From NCBI RefSeq assembly GCF_004168625.1, contig NZ_SDWW01000044.1:1-38796 (forward strand): DNA of 38,796 nucleotides, in the 5' to 3' direction. Below, in pieces: positions 24,147-30,909 of the stretch; positions within the stretch are counted from its first letter, which is position 1, and each line of letters starts with the position of its first letter. The position numbers and the translations under genes are program-made. Source of the DNA: Pengzhenrongella frigida (GTDB lineage: Bacteria; Actinomycetota; Actinomycetes; Actinomycetales; Cellulomonadaceae). The notes beneath the pieces were generated by a model, which saw nothing but the letters and a program-made list of their open reading frames with translations, had not been told where the DNA came from and made no database searches.

Positions 24147-25717
24147 CGCTTGTTGCCCGTCTGGAGCCAGCCGCGCAACAGGTCGGCCACTTCGGCGGGC
24201 TGGTCCTCGGCAAGGTTGCCGATCTCGGCCCGCTTGACCGCGGCCTCGTCGATCTGGGGCGCCGCGGGGATGAGCGCGAGCGTCTCGAGGCCCCCGAACG
24301 GCAGCATCGGGGTCTCGTTCACCATCTGCAGCTCGCCGAGGTCGAGCGCCTCGCGGCGCGCCTTGCCGGACTTCCGCTTGGCGATGACGAACGAGATGAG
24401 GAGCAGCAGCAGGATCGCGCCCGCGATGGCGCCCTGCTTGATCAGGTCCATCTGCGCGACCGCCTTGGCCTCGGCATCCGCCGCTCCGAGCGCCGCCTGG
24501 GCGGCCTCGGCGGTCGTGGTGTCGAACGCCATCCGGGACACCGCGACGCTGTCGCCGCGCGTCGTGTCGATGCCCGCAGCCACGGTGACCATCGTGGTCA
24601 GGTCGGTCATGTTGAGCGCGGCGCCGGCATCCTGGTCGACCACCACGGACACGGACTGCCGTCGGACGCTGCCGGGCGTCGTCGTGGTGTGCTCGGTGAC
24701 CTTGTCGACGGCCGGGTTCAGGTTCTCGCTGCCCTTGGTGTAGGTGCCGGTGCCGTCGGCACCGCCCGGGACGGCGATGTTGTCGGGGCCGAGGACGCCG
24801 GCGGCGGTACCGCCCGTGCCGCTGTACGTCTCGGTCGTGGTCGCCGACGACAGCGCCGGGACACCGGGCGTCGCGGTGAACGTCTCGCTCGTGAGGTCGG
24901 TGTTGTCGAGGTTGAGCTCGGCGTTGACGGTCACGACCGCCTTGCCGGCGCCGACGACGCGATCGAGCATGGCTTGCACCGATGCCGCGACCCGGGTCTG
25001 GTAGTCCGAGGTCTGCTGGTCGCCCATGCCACCGCCGGGCAGGCCGCCGACCGCAGAGAGCACGTGCCCCTCGGCGTCGACCACCGAGACGTCGGTGGGC
25101 TTCATGCCCTGCACCCCGGCCGAGACCAGGTGCACGATCGCGGTGACCTGCTCGGCCTGGAGCGTGGTGCCGCGCGAGGTCTGCAGGAACACCGAGGCCG
25201 TGGGGTCCGCGGTGTCGGAGACGAAGACCGTCTGCTCGGGCATCGCCAGCTTGACGGTCGCCGCCTCGACGCCGTTCATGGCGCCGATGGTCTTGGCGAG
25301 CTCGCCCTCCATCGCCCGGCGGTACGTCGTGGTCTGCTGGAACTCCGAGGCGGTCATGCCCATGTTGTCCAGCAGCGAGTAGCCCGCACCGTCGGTGGCG
25401 GCGGGCAGGCCCGCGGCTGCGGCCTTGAGCCGCATCGCGTACAGCTGGTCCTGCGGAACGAGGATCGTGCGGCCGCCGTCGGTGAGCTCGTACGGCACGC
25501 CCTCGCCGGTGAGCTGGTCGACGATGGCGCTCGCGTCGGCCGTCGAGACGTCCGCGAACAGCGGGCTCATCGTCGGCTTGGTGAGGTAGCTGGACAGCGC
25601 GATCGCACCGAGCACGACGCCGGCGATCCCGATCAGCCCGAGGGTGCGCTGCGCGATGGAGAACTGCTTGATGAAGGCCTGGAGGCGCCCGAGGGCGCCC
25701 GTGATCTGGGCGGGCAT
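24143..25717 (-). CDS. fliF: Flagellar MS-ring protein FliF
   Basis: FliF forms the membrane ring on which the motor is built. The 524-residue product has a first membrane helix at about 24-44, ring-building motifs 1 and 2 (PLFADVSTADASAIVDQL, RRAMEGELAKTIGAMNGVEAA, VKLAMPEQTVFV), a Thr/Gly-rich extracytoplasmic region and a second membrane helix near 430-450. The C-terminal tail contacts FliG. It begins at the fliE stop with a one-base overlap. Confidence 0.96.
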   Translation of the reverse strand: MPAQITGALGRLQAFIKQFSIAQRTLGLIGIAGVVLGAIALSSYLTKPTMSPLFADVSTADASAIVDQLTGEGVPYELTDGGRTILVPQDQLYAMRLKAAAAGLPAATDGAGYSLLDNMGMTASEFQQTTTYRRAMEGELAKTIGAMNGVEAATVKLAMPEQTVFVSDTADPTASVFLQTSRGTTLQAEQVTAIVHLVSAGVQGMKPTDVSVVDAEGHVLSAVGGLPGGGMGDQQTSDYQTRVAASVQAMLDRVVGAGKAVVTVNAELNLDNTDLTSETFTATPGVPALSSATTTETYSGTGGTAAGVLGPDNIAVPGGADGTGTYTKGSENLNPAVDKVTEHTTTTPGSVRRQSVSVVVDQDAGAALNMTDLTTMVTVAAGIDTTRGDSVAVSRMAFDTTTAEAAQAALGAADAEAKAVAQMDLIKQGAIAGAILLLLLISFVIAKRKSGKARREALDLGELQMVNETPMLPFGGLETLALIPAAPQIDEAAVKRAEIGNLAEDQPAEVADLLRGWLQTGNKR

Positions 25718-26031
25718 CAGGCCTGCATCCGCATGATCTCGGAGAACGCCTCGACGGCCTTGTTGCGGACGGCCGCGGTCAGCTCGAACGTCATCTTCGC
25801 CTCGCTCGAGGCGATGGTGTAGTCGTGGACGTTCTCGAGGTCACCGGAGACGGCCTTGACCGCGAGCGCGTCCGACGTCGACTGCAGGCCCTGCAGCGAG
25901 TCGACCGACGCGGTCATCACGTTGCCGAACGCCGCACCGCCCGCCGTCTGCACGCCTGCGGCGGCGTCGGCCGCGCCGAGATAGCCGGTGCCGGCCACGC
26001 CGGAGATTGCGCCAATCGCGGCGATGTTCAT
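25717..26031 (-). CDS. fliE: Flagellar rod/MS-ring junction protein FliE
   Basis: FliE links the MS ring to the rod. The 104-residue product ends with the family signature (EAKMTFELTAAVRNKAVEAF, then SEIMRMQA). The ATG at 26,031 overlaps the flgC stop by one base; the frame continues upstream only as a shadow of flgC. Confidence 0.95.
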   Translation of the reverse strand: MNIAAIGAISGVAGTGYLGAADAAAGVQTAGGAAFGNVMTASVDSLQGLQSTSDALAVKAVSGDLENVHDYTIASSEAKMTFELTAAVRNKAVEAFSEIMRMQA

Positions 26032-26435
26032 CAGGAACGTCCGATCTGCAGGGCTGCCATATAGGTCTCTTTGGCGCGGTCGACGACGGCGGCGTTGGCC
26101 TGGTAGCCGCGCTGGGCCATGATCAGCTGGGTCATCTGGCTGCCCATGTCGACGTCGGGGTAGCGCACGTTGCCCTCGGCGTCGGCCAGCGGGTTGTTCG
26201 GCTCGTACACGACCCGGCCCTCGGCGTCGCCCAGGGCGATCCCGGTGACGGAGACGCCGGCGGGCTCGGAGACGCCGCCGTTGGCCTGCGCGACGACGTA
26301 CTTGGCCTGGTAGGCGGCCTCGGTGGTCGAGGACGCGTTGTTCATGTTGGCGAGGTTGTCGCTGACGGCGTCGAGCCACTTGCGGTGCACGGTCAGGCCG
26401 GTGCTCGCGATGCCGATCGCCCCGAAGATGGTCAT
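26031..26435 (-). CDS. flgC: Proximal rod protein FlgC
   Basis: A proximal rod subunit of 134 residues with the family start (AIGIASTGLTVHRKWLDAVS, then DNLANMNN) and end (MTQLIMAQRGYQANAAVVDR, AKETYMAALQIG). The ATG at 26,435 overlaps the flgB stop. Order flgB-flgC-fliE is the usual one. Confidence 0.96.
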   Translation of the reverse strand: MTIFGAIGIASTGLTVHRKWLDAVSDNLANMNNASSTTEAAYQAKYVVAQANGGVSEPAGVSVTGIALGDAEGRVVYEPNNPLADAEGNVRYPDVDMGSQMTQLIMAQRGYQANAAVVDRAKETYMAALQIGRS

Positions 26436-26776
26436 CAGTTCGTCCGCAGCGCGATGCGCATGGTCGAGAACTTGCCGTCCATCGCTTGGGTCGCCAGCTG
26501 GTAGCGCAGGTTCGTGTCGACGTTGAGCAGCGTCTCTTCGTCCAGGTTGACGTTGTTGCCGTCCAGACGGGTCGGCTCCAGCGAGGAGGCGACCGTGGCC
26601 GTGACGTCCCCGGAGCCGTCCTTGACCGCAGCGGCGAGCGTGTCCTCGAACTGGACCTTGCCCGCGTGGAAGTCGGGCGTCGAGATGTTGGCGATGTTGT
26701 TCGCGATCACGCGCTGCCGCAGCGCAAGGCTGTCGAGCGCGCTGCTGATCGCTGAAGTCGCGACGGAATCGAACAC
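26435..26776 (-). CDS. flgB: Proximal rod protein FlgB
   Basis: A proximal rod subunit and first gene of the long basal-body operon. The family start (SALDSLALRQRVIANNIANI, then STPDFHAGKVQFEDTL) is present. Two GTG starts are possible; the one at 26,776 (MFDSVATS) is preferred since AAGGTGG lies about 10 bases upstream and the family commonly starts MFDS; the GTG at 26,788 adds four residues and has no ribosome site. The product has 113 residues. Confidence 0.93.
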   Translation of the reverse strand: MFDSVATSAISSALDSLALRQRVIANNIANISTPDFHAGKVQFEDTLAAAVKDGSGDVTATVASSLEPTRLDGNNVNLDEETLLNVDTNLRYQLATQAMDGKFSTMRIALRTN

Positions 26777-26854
26777 GAGGAAGACCACCTTGGCAAAAAT
26801 CAGGTGCTCGGCCGATCCGTGGCCTTCGGGGCGAGCAATCCATGCTCAGGGGCC

Positions 26855-26881
26855 TCATCGGCCGCGCGCCTACCGGCATAA
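26855..26881 (-). promoter_or_regulatory. Possible sigma-28 type promoter of the flgB operon
   Basis: On the minus strand the sequence reads TTAT-N15-GCCGATGA, about 80 bases before the flgB start. It has the same spacing as the fliC promoter and one mismatch to the known GCCGATAA -10 element, but the -35 is weaker. Candidate only. Confidence 0.35.
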
Positions 26882-26891
26882 GAGGTCCGCC

Positions 26892-26911
26892 GGAGGGAGT
26901 TTCATCCCTCC
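26892..26911 (-). other. Small hairpin upstream of flgB
   Basis: GGAGGGA (26892-26898) pairs with TCCCTCC (26905-26911) across a 6-base loop. It lies next to the possible flgB promoter and may be a second element of the terminator region after the fliS block. Confidence 0.4.
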
Positions 26912-26925
26912 CCCGGATGCACCAA

Positions 26926-26987
26926 CGCCGAGAGGGTTGCTATTCCACCCATTCCCTCAAATGGGTGAAAAAGTAACCCTCTCGGCG
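26926..26987 (-). terminator. Nested double-stem terminator between the fliD-fliS block and flgB
   Basis: An outer 13-bp perfect stem (26926-26938 with 26975-26987) encloses an inner 8-bp perfect stem (26946-26953 with 26960-26967). It lies about 40 bases past the stop of the FliT-like gene on the minus strand. No long U-run follows; the strong stem makes an RNA 3' end here likely. Confidence 0.65.
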
Positions 26988-27024
26988 GGGTTTCTCGGTT
27001 TCTCGGGCTGCTCAGCGAGCGAGG

Positions 27025-27366
27025 TCAGCCCGCGGTGTCGAGGTAGACCGGTGCCGCCTCGGGGGTGGCGCGGACCTGGTCGAGCACCTGCAGGTGCCGG
27101 CGACTGTGCTCGGCGGCCTCGGCAAGGGCGCGTGCGGCGTGCAGCTGGCGGTTCACGAGGGCCTGGGCCCGGTCCCGCAGCGGTGCGGGGAGCTGACCGA
27201 GGTTCGTGGGGGGCTGCCAGGTGGTGGCGGCCGGAGAGTGACCGGCGCGCAGCGCGGCCTCGATCTCCTCGACCCCGAGCTCGAGCTCAGCGAGGGCGTC
27301 CGACCAGGCGGCGTTCCACGTCGGGGCGGAGACTGCGGCAACCTTGCGCGCCATCACGATGGTCAT
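27025..27366 (-). CDS. Small FliT-like protein following fliS, function unproven
   Basis: A 113-residue, mostly helical cytoplasmic protein translated with fliS (ATGA overlap). It begins MTIVMARKV, has an acidic amphipathic helix (WSDALAELELGVEEIEAALR), a Pro-rich turn (WQPPTNLGQLPAPL) and a second long helix (LVNRQLHAARALAEAAEHSR). Size, helix content and position after fliD-fliS suggest a FliT-type chaperone for FliD or an accessory to FliS; there is no decisive motif. Confidence 0.8.
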   Translation of the reverse strand: MTIVMARKVAAVSAPTWNAAWSDALAELELGVEEIEAALRAGHSPAATTWQPPTNLGQLPAPLRDRAQALVNRQLHAARALAEAAEHSRRHLQVLDQVRATPEAAPVYLDTAG

Positions 27367-27824
27367 CCCACGCCGAGCTCACCGCCCACCGCGGACTCGC
27401 CGAAGGCGAGCGCCCGGGTGCGCTGGGTGGGGATGTTGGTCTGCGCCTCGGCCGCGACCGCAGCCGCCGCCTCGTGCCAGGCGTCGCGCAGCGGCACGAC
27501 GAGCGTGCTGCAGGCGGCGATCCGATCGGCGTCGCCCACGATCGAGGCGCCGACCAGCTCCTTGAGGAGGTACATGTACAGGTCCATGAGGCTCTGGCCG
27601 CCGGACCACTCGTCGATGTCGAGCGTCGAGGCGAGCCCCGAGATGATGTCCTGCGCGTGGTCGAGCTGCTTGTTTGCCTCGCCGCGGTCGCCGGCCCGCT
27701 GGGCGGCTGCGGCCCGATCGAGGTCGAGCACCAGGCGGTCGTAGAGCATCGTGAGGATCTGCTGGGGGCCCGCGGTCGTGATCGCGTTCTCCCGGAACCG
27801 GATACGGGTCAGGGCGAGATTCAT
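27363..27824 (-). CDS. fliS: Flagellin export chaperone FliS
   Basis: FliS binds the flagellin C-terminus and prevents early polymerisation. The 153-residue product has the family pattern (PQQILTMLYDRLVLDLDRAA, then LASTLDIDEWSGGQSLMDLY). The ATG at 27,824 has GAGAGGA upstream. It lies 34 bases after fliD. The C-terminal 30 residues are variable. It could serve both FliC and the decayed paralog, whose C-terminus keeps a flagellin-like end. Confidence 0.94.
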   Translation of the reverse strand: MNLALTRIRFRENAITTAGPQQILTMLYDRLVLDLDRAAAAQRAGDRGEANKQLDHAQDIISGLASTLDIDEWSGGQSLMDLYMYLLKELVGASIVGDADRIAACSTLVVPLRDAWHEAAAAVAAEAQTNIPTQRTRALAFGESAVGGELGVG

Positions 27825-27858
27825 GACGTCCTCTCGGAGGTGATGCTGGTGTTCCGGG

Positions 27859-29256
27859 TCACGAGTTGTTGCTGCCGGTCAGCGAGGTCAGCTGGCTGGT
27901 GAGCCAGTCGGACTGGGAGTTCAGCTTGCCGAGGGCGACCTCGAGGCCCGCGTAGCTCTTCTCCAGGGCCGCACGCCGCAGCTCGAGCCGGTTGTCCCAG
28001 CCCAGGACCTGGTCACCCAGACCCTTGACGTAGCTCTGCTGACTGGTGATCTTCAGCGAGAGTGCGCCCACGATCGGGTCGGACTGGTCGTCCGCGAGCT
28101 CTGCGACCCGAGCGGCCATCCCGCTGATGACGGACTGGACCTTCGCGGGGTCGGCGGCCAGGGCCGCGGAGAAGATCGTCGCGTCGAACGTGAAGGTGCC
28201 GTCCTTGCCGAGGACGATGCCCATCGACGACGGCGAGATCCCGTCCACCGGCGCCGAGGCCGCCGTGAGGAGGGACTGCTTGAGGGTGCGCACCGAGTTG
28301 TCGGCGGTGAAGATCCCGCCCGTGACGAGGGTGCGTCCGGTGCTGTCCGTCGTGGTGGAGGACTTCGTCCGCGAGGTGATCTCCGCGAGCACCGTGGAGA
28401 GGTTGGTGACGAGCCCAGAAGCGAGGGCCGTCAACGCGGCGTTGTCACGCTTGACGGTGAGGGTGACGGGATCCGCCTCGACCTTGGAGATCGTGAAGTC
28501 GACCCCCGTCAGGACGCCCGCGAAGGTGTTGGTGGCCGACGTGACGATCTGCTCGACGCCCGTGCCCTTCCACAGGGTGATCTGCGCGTCTGCCGCGTTG
28601 GTGATGGCGAAGGCGGGGGCCCGGCCCATCAGCGGCGTCGCCGCGGCCACGTCGGCAGCGGCGACCGAGCCGCTGTAGAGGTCGAAGGCCCCCGCGACGC
28701 CGGTCGACTTGCTCGAGAGCTGCAGGCGGGACTCGGTGGCGGAGATCTTGACCAGCGTCGCAGTGACGCCGGCATCGGCGTCGTTGATCGCGGTCGCGAG
28801 GCTCGCGAGGTCGGTGACCCCGGTCATCGAGATCTCCGCGACGGTCGGGCTCGCGGGCGATCCGGTCGCAAGCGTGAGCGTCGCAGGGGTAACGCCACCG
28901 AAGAAGCCGGTCAGGTCCGTCACGGCCGCACTGACCGAGGTCTGGCGCGTCGCGATCGCGTCGACCTGGAAGGTCAGCGATCCCGCCGAAGCGGTGGCGG
29001 AGGCCGACGACGTGACCGACGTGGCCGAGCTGGCCGAGGTCACCGCACCCCAGGAGGTGGCAGACGAGGCCTTCGTGGCTGAGTCGCCGAGCGAGGAGAC
29101 CTTCGTGTTGAGGGATTGCAGGGCGGTGACGAACGTGCCGGTCGTGCTGACCTTCGTCTTCAGCGCCGTCTGCGGGAGCGCCTCCAGCGTCATCAACTGG
29201 GTGATCATCGAGGTGGTATCAATGCCGCTGATCAGTCCATCGATCGCTGCGCTCAT
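27859..29256 (-). CDS. fliD: Filament cap protein FliD
   Basis: FliD forms the cap under which flagellin assembles. The 465-residue product has the family start (IDGLISGIDTTSMITQLMTL, then EALPQTALKTKVS) and a C-terminal coiled coil ending in LNSQSDWLTSQLTSLTGS. The middle is Ala/Thr-rich and variable. The ATG at 29,256 has GGAGG seven bases upstream; the open frame to 29,364 adds a Pro/Arg-rich stretch not found in FliD. Confidence 0.95.
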   Translation of the reverse strand: MSAAIDGLISGIDTTSMITQLMTLEALPQTALKTKVSTTGTFVTALQSLNTKVSSLGDSATKASSATSWGAVTSASSATSVTSSASATASAGSLTFQVDAIATRQTSVSAAVTDLTGFFGGVTPATLTLATGSPASPTVAEISMTGVTDLASLATAINDADAGVTATLVKISATESRLQLSSKSTGVAGAFDLYSGSVAAADVAAATPLMGRAPAFAITNAADAQITLWKGTGVEQIVTSATNTFAGVLTGVDFTISKVEADPVTLTVKRDNAALTALASGLVTNLSTVLAEITSRTKSSTTTDSTGRTLVTGGIFTADNSVRTLKQSLLTAASAPVDGISPSSMGIVLGKDGTFTFDATIFSAALAADPAKVQSVISGMAARVAELADDQSDPIVGALSLKITSQQSYVKGLGDQVLGWDNRLELRRAALEKSYAGLEVALGKLNSQSDWLTSQLTSLTGSNNS

Positions 29257-29325
29257 CGGGTACCTCCATCTCCTGGTGTCGTGATGCGGTCGCGCCGAGC
29301 TCGTGTCTGCCTGACGAGTGAAATG

Positions 29326-29371
29326 CCGATCGGTGGGGCGCGGACGCTTAGGTCCACGCCCCACCGATCGG
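29326..29371 (-). terminator. Terminator of fliC
   Basis: A 15-bp perfect stem (29326-29340 with 29357-29371) continues, after one mismatch, with a 4-bp inner stem and a 6-base loop. It lies about 95 bases past the fliC stop and before fliD, so it likely ends the abundant flagellin mRNA and lets fliD be controlled separately. Only a short U-containing stretch (CATTTC) follows. Confidence 0.7.
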
Positions 29372-29466
29372 TCATACCGGGTCGTGCTGTAGTGCTTTGG
29401 TGCTACCAGATCGGCTGAACTCTGAGCTCGTCCGCGTTGCAGGTAGCGCCGGTAGTGAAGGCAGGC

Positions 29467-30657
29467 TTACTGCAGGAGCTGCAGCACGCCCTGGGGGATC
29501 GACTTCGCCTGCGCGAGCATCGCCGTGCCGGCCTGCGAGAGGATCTGCGAGCGGGTGAAGCTGATCATCTCGGACGCCATGTCGGTGTCGCGGATGCGGC
29601 TCTCGGAGGCGGTCAGGTTCTCGACCGCGACGTTGAGGTTGTTGATCGTGTGCTCGAACCGGTTCTGCACGGCACCCAGGTTTGAGCGCGTGCTGGAGAC
29701 GGTCGTGATGGCCTTGTCGATGATGCCGATGGCCTCAGAGGCACCCGACGCCTGCGTGAACGTGACCGAAGCCGCGGCCACGGCAGAAGCGGTCGCTCCG
29801 GCTGCGGGGGTCTTGCCGGTGACCACGAGAGTGCTACCCGTGACCGTCGCGCTGGCGATGTCCGACCCGAACGCAGCGGTGACCGCGTTCTGCAGAACGG
29901 TGGTGCGGTCAGCGACGTCGGTGGTGCCGTTCGGCGCCGCGTACTTGATCGTCGACAGGTCGAGGCTCTTGGACCCGACCGTGATCGTGCCGTTGAGGTC
30001 GTCGAAGCCCGCAGCCGTCGCGAGGTCCGAACCACCCGTCGAAGCCGTCGTGACGGTACCGGCGGTACCGGCGACCGCGTTGACGACAGCGGCAGTCGTG
30101 GCGCCAACGGCGGTGCCGGTGACGTTGATGGCCGTGGTCCCGAGACCCGCAGCGGACATGCCCGTACCGGAGAGGTTGACGGTGATCGTCTCGCCGGCGT
30201 TCGCGCCCACCTGGAAGGTGCCGCTGCTGTACGTGCCGTCGAGCAGACGCGACCCGTTGAACTTGGTCGTGTCGGCGATGCGGGTCAGCTCCGAGTTGAG
30301 CTGGTTCACCTCGGTCTGGATGTTGGTCTTGGCGTCGGCGTTCAGCGAACCGGAGTTCGACGCCTGGACCGACAGGTCACGCATGCGCTGGAGGATCGAG
30401 TGGGTCTCGTTCAGCGCGCCTTCAGCGGTCTGGACGAGCGAGATGCCGTCCTGGGCGTTACGGACGCCCATCTTGATGCCGCCGATCTGCGAGCGCATGC
30501 CCTCGGAGATCGCCAGGCCGGCAGCGTCATCGGCCGCGCGGTTGATGCGGAAACCACTGGAGAGCTTCTCGAGCGACTTGCTCAGGTCGTTCTGCGTGGT
30601 GTTGAGGTTGCGGTACGCGTTGAGCGCCGCGACGTTCGTGTTGATCGAGAGAGCCAT
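29467..30657 (-). CDS. fliC: Flagellin, filament protein
   Basis: The filament subunit, 396 residues. The N-terminal D0/D1 region is fully conserved (SINTNVAALNAYRNL, LSSGFRINRAADDAAGLAIS, GVRNAQDGISLVQTAEGAL) and so is the C-terminal one (NLTASESRIRDTDMASEM, SQILSQAGTAMLAQA, ending VLQLLQ). The central variable domain (about 140-300) is Ala/Thr/Gly-rich. Its ATG has a perfect AGGAGG, a sigma-28 type promoter about 60 bases upstream, and CsrA-type GGA sites in the leader. A strong hairpin follows the gene. A diverged paralog lies just upstream at 30,910-31,821. Confidence 0.98.
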   Translation of the reverse strand: MALSINTNVAALNAYRNLNTTQNDLSKSLEKLSSGFRINRAADDAAGLAISEGMRSQIGGIKMGVRNAQDGISLVQTAEGALNETHSILQRMRDLSVQASNSGSLNADAKTNIQTEVNQLNSELTRIADTTKFNGSRLLDGTYSSGTFQVGANAGETITVNLSGTGMSAAGLGTTAINVTGTAVGATTAAVVNAVAGTAGTVTTASTGGSDLATAAGFDDLNGTITVGSKSLDLSTIKYAAPNGTTDVADRTTVLQNAVTAAFGSDIASATVTGSTLVVTGKTPAAGATASAVAAASVTFTQASGASEAIGIIDKAITTVSSTRSNLGAVQNRFEHTINNLNVAVENLTASESRIRDTDMASEMISFTRSQILSQAGTAMLAQAKSIPQGVLQLLQ

Positions 30658-30663
30658 GAGAAT

Positions 30664-30700
30664 CCTCCTGTTTGTGAACCGCTACCGCCCGTCCATGGGC
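30664..30700 (-). promoter_or_regulatory. CsrA-type binding sites in the fliC leader
   Basis: On the mRNA, GCCCATGGACGGGC (30700-30687) folds into a 4-bp stem with a six-base loop AUGGAC, showing GGA in the loop as known CsrA targets do. About 20 bases downstream, CAGGAGGAT holds a second GGA set that overlaps the Shine-Dalgarno (30669-30664). Two sites, one over the ribosome site, is the known layout in Bacillus hag mRNA. csrA and fliW are both in this window. Confidence 0.7.
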
Positions 30701-30711
30701 TGGCAGTGTGC

Positions 30712-30738
30712 TTATCGGTCCCCCGTGCTGGCCGTTAA
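30712..30738 (-). promoter_or_regulatory. Sigma-28 (FliA) promoter of fliC
   Basis: The minus strand reads TTAA (30738-30735), 15 bases, then ACCGATAA (30719-30712). The known flagellar sigma consensus is TAAA-N15-GCCGATAA. The predicted start of transcription is near 30,705, giving a leader of about 48 bases. fliA lies upstream in the same window. Confidence 0.8.
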
Positions 30739-30847
30739 GGATTCCCGCCAAGAAATCTCTACCGGGAAGGGCATCCCCCCGATCGGCCTAGTGGCGACCG
30801 GCGGATCACCGAGGCAACAAGCCGTGAAGACCCGATTCAATAAGGAA

Positions 30848-30878
30848 GCCCCACCCCTCCGTGACAGGGGGCAGGGCC
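30848..30878 (-). terminator. Possible terminator of the flagellin-like gene
   Basis: A GC-rich imperfect hairpin (CCCCT at 30854-30858 with AGGGG at 30866-30870, plus outer CCC/GGG pairs), about 30 bases past the stop of the flagellin paralog. On the minus strand it is followed by CTTCCTTATT, a T-rich stretch that is rare in this genome, which supports an intrinsic terminator. Confidence 0.5.
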
Positions 30879-30909
30879 TCTTCGCGCAGGTGCGATTCGT
30901 GCAGCTGGG

